64,000 nucleotides of DNA from Dromaius novaehollandiae (GCF_036370855.1 NC_088099.1:27061501-27125500), one strand, 5' to 3'; numbered from the stretch's first letter, positions 13,090-28,500 are shown. Translations and numbers: made by a program. Notes: a model not told the origin generated them from the letters alone.

Positions 13090-16000
13090 AAAATTCTGTG
13101 TCCCCAAATGCAGACTGAGTGAAACCGGGTGGAAAAACCCTGTGGTTAATACAGTTTTGATTATACTCCGCTTATTATATAACCTGGGAGAGGAGTTTTG
13201 GTCTACCTCAAATTATTACACTGTAACTCCTCTTATATTATAGTCTCTTCAGAATGGCCAAGTGCTCTTGAGTAAGAGCCTGCAAAGCTGCCCAGAGATC
13301 CCTTGGAAAAAGAGAGCATGCAAATGGAAGTGTGAGCAGGAGATGCTGCTGCAGAAGCAGCAGAACCAGGGATTCCACTTTTCGTGAGTCTCTCGACATT
13401 TGATGTTTTAATTAACTCTTGGAAACAAATGGCAAAACAAGAACTGCAGATTAACAATTAAAAGAACTCTCATTATCATTATTTTTTCTAACACTAGTAA
13501 TAATATTTGGTGCTGAATCTAGTGGATTTTTGAAGGCAAAGGTGTTGCAAGTAGAGAGCGTAACTGTACTTCATAAGAAATACGCAGATGCATCATTCTT
13601 AAGCCCTCTCGGTGTCTGGCCAAATGAAACCTCAGAAAGTATGCATTTCTCTTTGTCTAGTCATCTGCTTTTATTCTGTCCATCATGAGGGCTTACTTGT
13701 TCATTTGTCTTAAAGGTAGTGGGAAAAATTTTCAACAATTTCTTAAGAATAATTGAGCTCTTGAAGTAATGTTTCAAGGCCTCAGAAAAAATATTTACTG
13801 GTGTAGAGGTGCTGTTTCTCTTTGATAAAAAGAACATCATTGCATGAATATAAAAGCAGATTTAAACCTGTTCTGTTGAAATCAAGGTAGTATACTCTGC
13901 AGCAACATCCGCATGTGAGTGCTCTTGTCGTGTCTGAAATAAATAACTGTACTGACAATTTGATCATCTCATCCATCTGTTTTTCTACTTACACTATTAT
14001 ATCAGGAGTTTTCTGTGTCAGTGGTTCCAAAAATCCTGTCAAGTCTATGAGGAGATATATGTCCTAGGTGTATCCAAGAGATCTCTGGAGATTTTAAGAA
14101 AAACTCTCGGGATCCTATGGGAATATTATATCTCACAGGTATCTGTTACCTCCTTTCGGATGACAGCTGTTAGGTATTCTTCATACTAAATAAAGCTGCA
14201 AAGAGAAGTCATTACTTCTGTTACTTATTTCTTCAAACCTTAGATTTAAGCACTTTTGCTCAGGTGGCATAAAGGGCTTCTAAATACTAAAATAACTAAA
14301 TAACTTCTAGGCTGGGGTTTCCTCATTTTGCATGGCTCCAGAGCCTCTAGGGAAAAGACTAAATTGATTCTTCCAGCACTTCTGCCAGCATAGTCTCCAA
14401 AACAGGAGGTTTTGGAGCCCAGGAAGGCCATATCAGGGCAGGCAGAGACGGTGTCGTGCTCTGCTTCCCTGCAATTCTCAGCTGAGCCTTCATAAGCAGC
14501 TGCCAAACTGTTATAAGCTGTGTGAGCCAGAGTCAAGAGCTGGAAACCAGTGCAGCTCCACTGCAGTGACTGCAGAACCAGGGCTCTCATTTGGTGCGGA
14601 CATCTTACCTTGCTTTTCCTGCCCCTTCCTATCTGTCCTACCTATTTGGAGAGATTCCTGCTTTTGCTATGGAGATGATGGCTATTCATGAAACAGTAAC
14701 CAAGCTGCTGTAATTTGCAGGCTTATCTGGGGAAACTGGAACTGATTTTAGATTTCCTTGGTATGTCCAGGTACAATTTACATCTTACCTAGCGCTGTAC
14801 AGGCATGTATGGGTCAGCTGGGATGGGAACAACTGTTGTATTCAAAGACAGGCTGTTCTGTTCATGAAGCAGAACCTTAGATCTTATCTGAGCTAATCTA
14901 CTTGTGTGGCTGCTGAAAGCAGTACTGCCAAGTTGTGCAGTGTTGCACGCAACTGCTTTGTAATGTCTCTTCACTGGATGTGTTTCCAGCTCCTGACCGA
15001 GCTCAGAACTAACTCCTTCTAGTTGTCTGCAGTATATTGCATTAAACAGTACAGTACAGTATAGCACAATAGCCTCTGCCATCTCCCAGCTAATGCTACT
15101 CCCTGCTCTAGTGTATGCTAGAGCCTGTTCTGCTTTATTTTAGTGAAGCTTTGTGTTCCCCTGAGAGACGTGACTTTCCCCTCAAGTGCAGCATTGGTAT
15201 CCAAGCCTCTTTTTTTCCAAACTGTACTCAGCAAATTGAAATATAGCTGTAAAGTTTGGATCCTCATCTAAACATCTCCGGTGTGTAGAATATTCGCCTA
15301 CCATTTCTTTGGTCAGCTCATTAGGAATAGGAGACCAGGCAAAGAAATTCATCTCCAAAAGCCCAGGTGGGTATGGGCAAAGGGAAGAAGGCTTGGAAGC
15401 AATGCTCCTGTTCATATGTTTGAAGTGGGATTCTTTTCTCTGCGCAATTTATTCCAGACCGTTTTAGAAAATATCTGCTTCCTGCTCTGCTGACTTGCTG
15501 CTTTGAGGCTGTGCCCATGAAATAAAAGACTTTATTTTTTATGTGTGTTTTTATTTCTTTGCAAAAGCTGCAGTACATGTTTTCCTCCCCTGCTCTCATT
15601 TGTATTACTGGTGCTTTTGCCTGACTGCAACTACAAGTGTTACATAAGGGGTCAAAGCCCTCAGTGGTTCAGCAGCTACCCAGAAGCACTATTGTGTACT
15701 CTCCTCTGGTCGGGAACCTACAGAAATTCTCCATGGAAACTCTTGCCCCACATGCAGCAAAACAAGGATTCAAATGGAGAGCTGCTGTGACTGCTCGCCA
15801 GTTTGCTTTACAGGCTGCTTGGGACACGGGGCTTGCTGGGATGTGACTCTGCCCCGTTTTCTCTGCTTAGGAGCTCCCAGGCTTCTAATGGAAACTCTAA
15901 TTCTTGACTTATTTCAGCCACAATCTCTCTCTCTCGGTAGCATGACAGATAAATTACTCTGCAGTTCTCTTCTTTACCTTACTCTAGCTCCCTTTTTGTG

Positions 16001-19000
16001 TATTTTTCTCCAAAGCAAAATTCTTCCTGGAATTTGATGGGGCTTGTTCCCACTCCATGTTCAAACCATTATAAAAAAAGGCAAGCAATTTTGGTGCCTT
16101 CCTTGAGACACCCTTCAGAGCAGATGTACCTAGATCTGATTTTGTTCAGGATTTGGCCTGTGGAAATCGTACCTCTTTTAAGGCAAATCTAAATCTGGGA
16201 ATACTAATTGTAGTGATCCAAAGTCACTAATCACTTCTGAAGAAAAACCCTCCAGTTCTTTCCTTTATAAGACATACATAAATATGTTTTCTTGATTCAC
16301 AAAAGTCAATCATACAAGCATTTTCATTTGTTGTTTATTTTCATAGTAAGGACACTTTAATGGTGGATATTATGTGTCTTGTAACCAAAGAGATTAAATA
16401 CTGTTTACTGGCTTCCATTACATGATTTCTGAATAAAAGTAGTTGCTTTTACTTATTTTCATGAAATTGAGATTTTTTTCCATTGCAATAGTAGAGATTT
16501 GGCGACTATATCCAAAATACTTATTGTATTAACTTTCTGGCATTGTATTAAGAGTTTTTCAAATTGGTAAATTGATAGCAAATATGTCAATAGAATGTCA
16601 TTTTCTGTTACCATTTTTGAATGTAACTTTATGTCAAGATATAATAACTTTTGTGCTTAAAACTATTTATTTTGTTCCATTTTATTAGTAAATCCAAAAA
16701 AACAACTCAGGGAAAAGGACTAGTATGCATAAGTTCAGTTTCCTTGAACCTCTTCCATTTGACAGAAAATTCATATAATGCTCCTCTCTCTTCAATAACA
16801 CTTGAAACATGGACAGGAGTTTTGGGGGCTGAAGGGTACTGGACCCAAATCAGAGACTGCAGAACTGCCTGCAGCTTAGCCTGCGACCTGAAATTGATGG
16901 TGGTTTGATCTAATGCTGCCTGAAAAACGGCTATATTACTGTACTGGCTGCCTGCAGCAGTCAGTAACATCTGGCAGAAGGAGAGGCAGGCAGCACAGGA
17001 ATAATAACAATTGTTACAGCCCCTCCAACAGCCTTCTTGGTTTCAGTGCTTAGAGCCTGAAGTAATTTTGGTCCTGTCAGTCTGTCCCAATTCCTCAGTG
17101 AATTTTACTGTGACTGTTAAAGAGGGACATGTTTCACTTAGCCTCAGACTGACTGTTGGATCTGCTTAGAATTTAAGATTGAAGCTTCGCAAGACGGCGA
17201 CCATAGCAAGCTCCAGACAACAAATTAATGAAATGGATAGTTAGGAGGGTCAATCTGTGAGGCTGAGTCTCAGCCTCTCAGTCCTGACAAATTCTGATTG
17301 TTGCAATCATCAGCTTCAATGACATAACCCCCCCCACCACCCTTGCCTTACTGTTATAGAAACCAATAGGGTTTTTTTTGTGAGTCCTATTTTGCAGAGG
17401 TTGACAGTTGTGATTATTTTGAATCACAGAACTAAAGACATAATCAAAAGATTTTTAATGCATATTTCTTTTTAGGGAAAAGAGTCAAAATGCTACAATT
17501 CAACCTGAACCATGTAGAAATGGCTATTAGGTTGGGAGAGGGAAGAGAGAAAACACTTAAGGTACTTTCATAAATTAGCATTAGTCTCCTTAGTAACAAC
17601 TGCTGTTCTCCCTAGATAAGGAGTCTGGACCAAAAAGAGGGTGGAATATATTAGCGTATATCAGAATGAAGTAGCCAATATACCTGGAGCCCTAAGACAA
17701 AAATATGATGCAGTTTAATTCATTGAAGACTATACTTCCCTGATTGAGGCACTGTGAAAAAGAAATGACAGAGGAATTAATTAGGAAGTGATAGATCTTA
17801 GAAAACAAAATATTTTCTTAAAGAGGAAGTGGAATTTGTTAATGAAGTGTTAACCTCAGCTGGCACTTCCACAAAACAAATCATATCAGGTGGGGAAGCA
17901 GCCAGCCCCTCCTTGAAGCCAAGGTGCAAGCCAATTACAAACAGCCCCAAAAGGAAAAAAAGATACCTGGAGGGTGGCCAGACAGTTATTTTAAATGGAA
18001 AATAGCTTCTCTACCTAAAAATATAATTTTAGTCCACCAAACCACTTTGTTCATCCACAGGATATTTGGCTGCACAGCATCCTAACGCAGGTCCAGTCCC
18101 CTTTGCCTGCTTCAATCTGTTCACCAAACAGGGCAGGTCCCTGGCATTTGCTATGGTATGTTCAGATTTGTTTGAATGCATGTATTGATGCCCAATATAC
18201 ATCGGGCCTGGATGACATTTGTCCAAAGCATTAGAGACACACACATTTATATGTAAATGTACATGTATTTGTAAGGAAATCTGTCAGATTTCTTGCCTTA
18301 TGTTACTCCTGCACTCTGCAGACTGAATTTCCAGTGTTCTTTCCTCGAAGTGCTCTGTACCCAGGCACCCCCACCTCACTCAATGGCTCTGTGTAATTTC
18401 AGCACTGTATTGTAGTACGGTGAGGGAAAATAGATGCTCTGTGAGCAGAACGTGCACTCTTTTTTCGGGGCCAGACTACCATTTTGCTTTTGAGTTACTG
18501 TGCCCAGGTAACAGTGTTCCTAGACACTCTGTAGGATCTCTTGGCAATGAATATATTTAAATAGTAAATAATCATAAAAGATTCCCCTAATCATAGTCCA
18601 GATGGAATCTGAAGGTTAAAGAAGAGCAATAAAGGATATGGTCATCCTCATTTTTGGGAGGGGTAAAGCAAATTTCGTAATTTCCTGTTCTAATATCATC
18701 AGTAGAAAAAACAGAAACCATGCAGTTAGATGAGAGGCAGCAGGGATAACGCTGTTGAAGAAGTCTGGATTTATTGAAATGTTTTCTGGATTATGTACAG
18801 ACACTTCTGACTCAAACAAAATAAAAACAGATTGACACAAACTTTGTCAGCACCATTTTCATGCAGCCAAATTGTCTCTAGAGAGCACTCATGCAAGTGG
18901 GATTTGAAAGCTCTCCTGCCTGGCTTCTTGAATGGGAAACAGGCTTTGTTTGAAGCCTATGTGTTTTTAAAGGTAAGTAAATTCAAATAAGTATTAATTC

Positions 19001-19563
19001 CTGTATGTCCAATTACAGTCAGATTGTTAGAAAATTGAACTGCAACCTTCAATATATCTCTATCACTGACCAGCTCAGTGGGATTTTCTCAGTTTTAGGT
19101 AGATCATTTATGTCTGGGATGGATAAAAAGTCTTTGCATCATGTAGTAAAGTGATAGTGATGCTCCTTCTAAGAGTCTCTGCCAAGCCCATGAAAGGAAG
19201 TTACACAAAGAAATTGGCACACCGCTGCTCATACCGTGCACTTCCCCACAGCACACATTCTGGAGTGAGAAAAGGTGCTTGTAGTAGAAAGTTCCTTTCT
19301 GGTTTTGTGGTGATGTAATTAACAGGGTGAAAACCATCTTCAGAGAGAAGAACATGTGTTTGCATCACTCTCAGATCTACAGTGTGTGTAAGCTGGTGGC
19401 AGCAGAAATTCCTCAAAGCACATGAGAATTTGACATATGGCTCCAGCTGTTCATTTTTGGCACATTGTAATCTTAATCTGCATTGTTTGGGCTGTGAGGA
19501 AGCAGTTTTGCTTTTTCCTTTTGCCCCAGTCCAAATAACACCAGAACAATCGCCAAGAAAGGG

Positions 19564-19579
19564 AAAAAAAAAAAAAAAA
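19564..19579. repeat. A16 homopolymer run
   Basis: Sixteen consecutive A residues. No retrocopy body or target-site duplication could be recognised next to it. Confidence 0.95.
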
Positions 19580-22500
19580 TCAAACTTCCCTGAGGGCTGT
19601 GAGAACCTGAAACCAGAACCAAGTCAATAGGACAAGACAGTTCATTCGCTATCCATATCTTCTTTCAGTGTCAGGAAAAAATGAAACTAATAAGAGCATC
19701 ATATTGGCACAGAGCCAGAGAAGTGAGGTGACGTTATTCATTCAAGAGGCCTTGGGAAATCCTGCCACTTTCAAAGCACGTTTTGACAGAGGTAGTTGTG
19801 GCAGTGATTAGGAAGACAATACCAGTTTTTTGAAAGATGATGTCTATGAAGCAATGAAAAATTATGCTGTAAGAAAATGTGTACAAGGCCTGATTCTGTT
19901 ATGATTTTTGTGTTTTGAGTTCCTTGCAAAAAATACAGCCTGGACATCTGTATTCTACCACTGTGTTCCACCACAGCTCCTCTTTAATCCCAGTTACTTC
20001 TTAGTACCAATTGTAACATTGTTTTCTGTTTATTGTAGTTTCCATTTTGGAAATCAGGGCTTAATATTTCAGCTGCTTCTAATTTGACCACACTGAAACT
20101 TGGCTTTTCTATTTACTCAGACTCATTTCCCAAGGAATCCAATAAGCTGTGCTTTTTGAAATGTAATAAAAATAGCAAATCTCTGTTGATTTCAGATATA
20201 TTTTCCAAGGTGCTACATCCAACACAGCTTGGTTTTGAGAAAATAGAAATGTGCAGGCAAACCACCCTTGGTCCTTGTCTATTCTGAATTACTAACAGCT
20301 AATACACCAATGGTGGAGATGGAGTCCAAATCCAAAGAAAGCTGATGAATATTTGCTAGGACTTTTACTGCTATTTTTTTAATCAGTGAAGGGCAAAACA
20401 GCACTGGGAATGAGAAGCAGAATGTGCCGATGTGTGAGAAAGGCAAAATGATGAGGCTTTCCAGCATGAACTAGTGGGAATTTTTCATGACTTTCCAAGG
20501 CTTTCATGATAGGGAACAGCTTGGGCTTCGAGGAGAATTGATGCTGCTGTTTGGGGGCAGAAGACAAGAGCTGTAGTCATGAAAGAGAGAAGGATCTGGT
20601 ATGAATCCATCCTGCTATGTCTGTGGTGGCTTATTTTAAGCTTAGACTTGCTTGAATTCAGTCCCTTCCTTCTACATTTTTAAGGATTGGGGCCTTTCTT
20701 AGGAGATACTTACACTGACATAATGCTGATAATCTTTTTCATGCTGTGTCACATGACACTGTGAAAATGGAGGACTAGAAGTACTGATATTTGACCTACC
20801 AGGGTCAATGGGACTATTTTCTAAGCTAGACCTAGTCCTCGAATGAGGGAATTCATAGCACCAACATGTCTTTGAAGAACTAGGCTTTCATTATCGCTGT
20901 ATCATGTAAAAGACTTCAGCAAATACTGCACATCTCTGCCAAACAGTCTGAACATAAACCACCCCCCATATTGTGGTATACGTTTGAGCAAAGTTTTTTG
21001 GTGCTCTTTGGTTTTACAAAATTCATTCATGCTCAAGAGCCACTTGTGAGAGTCACTAATGGCTCATGTATGGCAAAACCTCAGAAAGATATCTGGAAAT
21101 AGTAGATAAGTGTACAAAACCCTACTGGGTGGAGTAGAGTGGGTTTCAGTTTGGAAATGGAGCAATCATCTTGGGCTGTTGCTTGTAACTTGTATCCATA
21201 CACAGAATTATTCTTTATGTCCAAGCAGAACTACGAGGCACATTATGGAGGCATATAGTTGGGGTGAACTCCATTTTGATGGATGATATTCTGAATGCTT
21301 TACTACCAGGGAAAACAATAAGTAGCCCTCCAAAAGCAGAAAAAGCGTTTGAGACTCGGAGGGGAGTTTCCCTGTTGAAAATGGGGTACTGTTAGCAAGT
21401 AATTTTTTGTTACCACACTGTTATCAAAGAGGATGGTTAGGTCCACCTCCATCAGTTCTGACTTTGTATGTTTGACCTGTCCTTGAAATTTCCTTCAAAA
21501 CAAGATGCTTGGAAGCCTCTGAGGTCATTGGTTCCCCAGAAGAGGAAAGACTTTCTGATTCAGTTAATGTGTAATCTGTTAATGGAAGCCTGTTATTCTC
21601 GTAATTTTTTCCATAGGATAGGGGGAACAGTTTATTCCTTCTTTCTTTGCAGATACTTTTTATATGCAGAAGACATCATTAAATAAGAGCAAGATATATT
21701 TGATGTCAGAAAGGAGTTTATCTCTGAGGCACATTTGCCAGCTCATGGAACACGACTGAAGGAAAGGACATGGTAGCAATGCTCCAGCTTCCTGTGAGCA
21801 GCTTCATAATTGACTGAGCAGAATAGCAAATGCAATCACATTCAACACGTGCCACTGAAAGGTTTTGTACTTTGACTGAATGAAAATATTCTTAAGATAC
21901 CTTTTACCACTCCTGTGTCATGTGCATGTATAATTGCCTAATGTTATCTGTGTATATTGATCACTGGTGACACTTTATATAATGTAAAACATTTCTTAAT
22001 AATGCATATTGTTCTAGGCCATTGCTCTGGTTCTCTTCCTAATGTCTTCCTATGCTAGCTAATTTTTGTAGCTCAGGTGGCTTGTTTCAGAAGCAGATCT
22101 CTTTTGACAAACATCTTTGCCAAAAAGAATTCTGCTGAAGAACAGATATTTCTGAATGTTAAGGAACCAACCTGGGAAAGGGTTCTTGGGCTTTGTCTTA
22201 CTGAGAACTGATGACTTTCACACATAGGTAGGGAAGTGTTGCCTCTGTGTATTTTGTCGTTGTGCCAAAGAGATACGTTCATTCAGTTATCATGACACTA
22301 AGGAGATTTTAACGTTCTTGGCGACTTTATCACTGATAGTACCCACAGAGATTTTGTGTTGTCTAGTTGCCCAGAAAGAAGCATTTTTTTAGAGTCGAAT
22401 CTGAGAACATCAGGCAAAGGGTTGCTAACAAAATGTGCAGATAATATTATATGTATTGTACACATTGGATGGTATGCTCATTGTTTTTATTTACTTAGAG

Positions 22501-22786
22501 AATAGATGTGACTAATTCAGGGAGCAGGGTTCAGATCTCTCAACTACATGAAGCACCTAAAAATGTGTGTGCAACTTAGCCAGGGCTTTCTTGGCACCAG
22601 CCCCACCCCAGACTATTAGCAGCCTTTTAGCAAAGTATTTGTTGGAGCACTGAGTAAAGTACAAAAGCTAGATCCCCTCCCTGCTTGGCATGGCTTGAAG
22701 TTACATCACTTGAGTCCCAGTCAGATGACTGGGACAAGAGGGGTAGCATCTATGTGGGTATCTTGTATTATATATGTGCGCTTTAA

Positions 22787-22800
22787 TGTGTGTGTGTGTG
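22787..22800. repeat. (TG)7 microsatellite
   Basis: Seven perfect TG units preceded by an AT/TG-rich stretch. Confidence 0.9.
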
Positions 22801-23602
22801 CATAGCCTCTAAAACACAGCACACTAGAGGGTTCACTAAGGCAGATAGGGCTCTCTTAGTAACAGTTGTTGCACTTTTTTGCTTCTAATGCTTCAGAATG
22901 TTTTAAGTATTTTAAATGTAGGTATGAATGGATGTAATGTAATAAATGGATGTATCTAGAATAAGATGATTTTGCTGGTTGGAGTTTTTATTCAAGAAAA
23001 TGTGCTTAGGGGAAAAGTCTAAATTTTGAGTGTAGGAACATAAATCTTTTGATGGCAGTTTCAGTGGAATTGGTGACGCTAGAACTTCATTTGCAATATT
23101 TTTCTCAGAAACACACAGTAAGTCTACGGCAGGTCTATGACCTGAAACTAAGCCTGTTAAGTCCAGTGTCTTAACCAAGGGTCTTGCTTGATTTTTCATA
23201 GGTATTTCTGTGACCTTTAATGGCATTGTCCTACTAGTTCATAGCTGGGCTTCTCAGAGACTTTAAGAAAGATCTTGATGAATGAGTCAAACCTTCATTT
23301 GACTGTTTAAGAACACCACCAGCTGTTTGGTATTCGTTTGTATCTGACTACCCTAACCCTAGTGGGGCCCAAAAAGAAGAAGCCAGAAGCCATCCTAACG
23401 GTTTTAAAATGAGTCAGACTTTTCTTTAATTGAAAAAATAGAAGCCTCTCACAAAGCCAGAATATCCCAAACACTCAGTTCTACATCAGAGAAATGGCAT
23501 GTAAAACACTCTCATGCAACACTTAAAAACAAGAAAGGGCTGCAAACCGACACGATTATAATGCAGCCAGCTCAGCCTGGATCTTGCCAGGCACCCCTTG
23601 AT

Positions 23603-23638
23603 CTGCTAGATCTTCTAGATCTACTAGATCTTCTAGAG
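23603..23638. repeat. 9-bp minisatellite, four copies of CTNCTAGAT
   Basis: Four tandem 9-mers (CTGCTAGAT, CTTCTAGAT, CTACTAGAT, CTTCTAGAG) each contain the palindrome CTAG. A partly matching unit precedes them. Confidence 0.95.
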
Positions 23639-25524
23639 CACACCGGGCTTTCCAGGGTATCTGAAAACCCCTTCAGGACTAGGTCTTCCTGTACCTTCTG
23701 TGATAGAAAATCTTGTCAGACCAAGGCTTAACTTCTATGTTGTTCCCTCCAATATTGCCCTCTGTGCAAGCTCCCCAGTTCTGGCGGATGCTCTAACAGA
23801 CTGACAGCAGCACCCGCTCATCGGCGGTCTTTGTGGGCGACATGGGTGTTGTGTGAGGCAGCACCAAGCCTCTCCACTCCTGTGTGTCAGTAATGATTAA
23901 TGTTTGTGAAATGGGAACTGTAAAGAGCAAAATCTTGGTTTTCACAGAACTCCAGCAGCTGTTCCTTTCGATTTCAGTAAGGTCGAGATTTCGCTCAGAT
24001 CTTCAATCAGTGTTTCTTTGTAAAAAGATTTTCTACATAATCTATTGGCGAATTATTTACATCAAGTTTCAGCTTGCACAATGCAAAAGAACAACTAGTT
24101 TGCATTCAGAAATACACATTTCCTAGTATAGAAAATCATCAGTTTTTTTAATGGCATAAAAATACACTAAGCAGTAAATGTTGAAGTAAACATGAGTTTT
24201 CTGGCTTATATGAAAACAAAGGGATAATTCAATTAAAATTGTGTTTTCATTCATATCAGTCATAGATAATGAATTTGTGGCTTTTTGACTGTACCTCAAA
24301 AGTCTTGCTGAATTTTCAAGCATCTTCAATTTTGTGGACCATGTATTTTGAGCATAATGCAACAGAACTTGACTGCATAAAAATTCCCTGTCATGAACAC
24401 AGAGTGAAATTTATCTAGAGATGAACCTCAAAAAAAATTCTAGAAAACTTTTCATATGCATAAGAAATCATTTAAAATGTGTGCAGATTTTATTTTATGT
24501 GTTTTGATTTCTGAAGGTCTGTTGCTAATTTACAAAGATTGTATATGATAAGCATAAAATATGCTTAACACTTCTTTTTCCTGGTTGCATTCATTTATTT
24601 TGCCTAAGTGCATTGTTAGCAACCGATATACCATTCTGTGCTTGAGACTTTGAATATTCATGTAGTGTAATGTGAGTGAACTTTATGGCTGAAGAGACCT
24701 TTGTTTACAGCACTTTTGCATAAGGAAAAACTGTTATACCATTAATCCTATCTGGCCTATAGCTAGCAAGCAGAAACTTTTTTGGCTTTTTTCCCAAACC
24801 TGACTAGTGATGACAGAGTTCATCATGTAGGTAGTTACAGTTGTGTAGGTGATGGCGCATCTGCACTGATTCATTATCCTTCCACATCCTTACTAATTCT
24901 GACTTCCTAAAGAGTCTTTCATCAGGGAGAAATTTTACAGAAGAACAAAATGGAAAATCCTTCCTTTCAGAAATGAAGGCTGCAATATGGACTGTATTTA
25001 CTTTTTGTGTTGGAAATACTCATATTAAAATTCTTGTGAACACTATGAATTGTTGCCAGTTCAAAGCTACAGCATATGCCAGAATGGTACCTCCCTTCAG
25101 TTGCTGGCTAGCCAATTGTGAGAATGATGGCTAAGTCCTTGGGTGTTAAACATTTGCAAGAGCTCATAAAATAAAACCCCTGTAGTATAATATAATTCAA
25201 TATGTAAAGCTTTTCTTCAGCTATGTCCTGTTCATTTCTTGTGGGCCTGAACTTGATAAACCTGCCCGCACAATAATTTGCAACAAAGATGTGTGCTCTC
25301 CGAACTCATAGAGCTACACTCATTACAAGCAGATATTCTCTGTTCTCCCCTGTGGAAGCCAATAATGGCGATGCTTTCTCTAAAACCAGAGGTATGGTAA
25401 CTGTTTTCTTATTTTGCAGATTGCTTAAATTTGTACAGAACTCTCACTGCCAGGCCCTTCTCAGAAAGAACATTAATCGTGATGTTATTTATTCAGGTAA
25501 TGCTTATTAGCTACAAACATGCAT

Positions 25525-25526
<2 letters not shown>

Positions 25527-25564
<38 letters not shown>
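25527..25564. repeat. (AC)19 microsatellite
   Basis: There are 19 perfect AC units, followed by two AAACAC variants. It is a typical dinucleotide microsatellite. Apparent Val-Cys and Thr-His repeat ORFs over it are artefacts of the repeat. Confidence 0.98.
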
Positions 25565-25571
<7 letters not shown>

Positions 25572-28500
25572 AACACTGGGAGAAATTCATCCCCTTGCAG
25601 TGGGTAATGAGAAGAGTTGTACATCTCCTTTCTCTCAGAAGCATGTGCCCGTCACCGTGCACTGAAATATGTTGGCCTTGTATGTTCAAAACTGTAATAA
25701 TAACTGGAAGATAAGAGAGGGTATTACAGTACAAAAAAAGTCACTGTATAGGTTTTTCTACATAGTCAGCATGACCTGGGGAGGGCGTTTTTTGTTCTTT
25801 TTATTTTGATATTCCAGCAGTTGTTACTTGCCAAGTGCTCAGTGTAAAACAATTGTTAGTCTCTACCTATAAATATGACATCGAAAAATATATATTAATA
25901 GTCATGTAATTTATGAGGTCTTTCAAATATATATAACAAACATACACATGCTGCAAATGGGAATCACAGATATTTCACTATAAAAACCAGAGAAATACGA
26001 AAAAAAAGCATCTTATTACTGTAAACAGTCTATAGGTAGAATAATGCTGATAAATTTTGATCTTTTATGTTAAATGTTCAGGTGAGACTATATTTTACCA
26101 AGTATTTTCAATGTTGCTAGATATTTAGAAAATCTCTAAACCAAGCAGAGAGAAATCCTGCCCTTAGTTACACTTCTGAAGTTCATGGGAATTACCGCTG
26201 TGTAACACAGGGTGTTGTGAACTAAGAAGTTTTTGATACCGAGGAGCTGTCTGATCTCAGGTCAGTCTTTTTCACAATAATAATTTTTACACTCGTGATA
26301 TAAAGGAAGTTACCCATTGGACATCAGATATAAAACTGGGAAAAAAATTATTTCTGCTGCTCTCCTCATGCGCCCCTGTCAGCAGCTCAGTGCTGCTGTA
26401 CTGGGCAGGGGAATGCAGCAAATGTCTCTCGGCCCAGTTATTCCTGCTGTGAACCTGTCTGGTACATGAGCGGGCAGACGGGTGACCCCGATTACCTGCA
26501 CTCAGCACAGGGGCCCCAGAAAATGCCCTAGGAAAATATTAAAGTAGTTTAAGGAGGCTATATGCCTTCTCTGCCCCACAGTGTCTCCCACTCATGACTT
26601 AGGCTGGTGGCACTTTGGCTCGACTATGGGTCACTCTCCATCCGAAGAAGAGTTCTTTCATGTATAATTTATATAAGATCATAGTAAATACATATGCATG
26701 CTACCAAGAATTTTCAGAAGATATTTGGCTTTTTGTGCCTTTTATCCAATGTTCAGCTTCTCAAGAGGTTATAAATGTTGTTCTTTTAGGTGAAAAAGCA
26801 CCTGTTACATTCAACAGAATTACATTCTGTTATAATGGGAAAGGGGACATTATTCTACTTCTACAGATAACTGATCTGTATACCCAAAATTTTATCCCTA
26901 ATTTAGTTTTAAATATGCATCTCCCATTCATTTACATTTTTTTTTTAAAGCAACATGAGCCAAATGTCTCAATTCAATGAACTGATTAGGTCTAAAATAC
27001 ACATTTTCCAGCCTGAAATGTGGCAAGTACATTCTGAATTAGCAGCACGTCACTGGAAACTGTAAAGGAGAAATGTTCCTCATGAAAATGCATAGGATGC
27101 ACAGATTGGAGCGCAAACACTTCTTGTAGGGGCATTACTGTGGTGGAGAGAAATGATGAGGGCAGAAGAGGGAAGGAGCTGTATCCCCTTGAAAGTGTTT
27201 ATGCAAATTAAGAACACCAGAGCCTAGTAATGGAGAGGTCACATCTAGGCACACTACTACGTTTAATACATCAGGCAGTGTAACCTGCTGCACTCACTTC
27301 TTAAAGTTATATTTACTTGTGGTGAGAGAAAAAGAAACCAGATTCTTATAATTCTTGCAGCTCTCTGATACCCTTTAAAAATTGACTTTTTGGGGTTTTT
27401 TTTGATTGGCTTGAGAGAACTTGTAATTGGATCATGGAGAAAATCCCAGACATTGATTCTATGCTCACAGATGATGTATAATGAGAGTTAAAGACATTTC
27501 TGTTGCACAGTGCCCACCTCAGCTGTTATGAAATCATATAAAAAGTCTTGACAGGAGCTTTGCAGGTCATCTGTATGGTCCCTCTGCAGATAGCCAGAAA
27601 TCATCACTAACACTAATCTTGAACATCCAGCTAGGGAGATTCATAGCTCTATCCTTGCTGCTGGCATATTTTTTCTGTCCTTCTATCTTCCTTGCTACAT
27701 TTAAAGTCTGTTAATTCTTGTACTTCTTCCACGAACACGGAAGTTCATGACAGTCATTTCCACTCTTAAAGAGGGTCACTATAGATTTTTTGGGGGATCA
27801 ACAATTCCAGTTCTTCCACTCTTTTTCCTTACAAATCCTGTATTCAAGGCCTTGGACTGGTCTCGCTGTTGTCCTCAGGGGTCTCTGCTCTTTGTCCACC
27901 TCTTTCAGGAGGAAAAGCAGTCAAACCGGATTAAGTATCCCAGCCAAGGACTTAACCATTACCACAGAGAGTTGCAAGATTGCTTCAGGACTCTCTCATA
28001 CAACACTATAGTTACACAGCTTACCTATATGCTTTCTTTTTCTGCAGCAATGTAACATGCTCAATAATGATAACCTTCTCACCCACTTAATTTAAACAAC
28101 TAAAGCTATAAGCAGCTGTTCTTTTTTAGACTGAGAGGAACATACTGATCTTTATTTGAAACACTGAGAAATCCTTTTTTTAAAATTTTCTCAGAGGTGG
28201 CCTGAGTACTCAACCAAAGGGGTGCTTAAATGTAGATCTGGGATTCATCTGGAACTACCTGCAAAATACTGTGCTGTACAGGAACATCTGGAGCTCATGT
28301 AAAAGGGATGCTTTTAAATTAATCCTTGAAGGTACCTTAATCACTACCTCTGTTAAAGAACTAGAGTTGTCAAGAAAGCATAGCTCTGGCACCATACTTA
28401 ATCTCAGGGTTGTTCAGTGGCTTAAATGTCTCTAGATGATTGACTAAGAAGCCGATCATGTGCCTCCCTCTGGAGGCAGCATTTTAGCTTGGAGCCTGAC

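Noticed and set aside
19564..19579. A16 tract as the tail of a retrocopy
   Set aside because: No mRNA-like or SINE-like body and no target-site duplication were recognised nearby.
23351..23362. CCCTAACCCTA resembling telomere repeat
   Set aside because: Fewer than two full units, consistent with chance and not an interstitial telomere array.
25507..25734. ORFs with Val-Cys or Thr-His repeats
   Set aside because: They are translations of the AC microsatellite.
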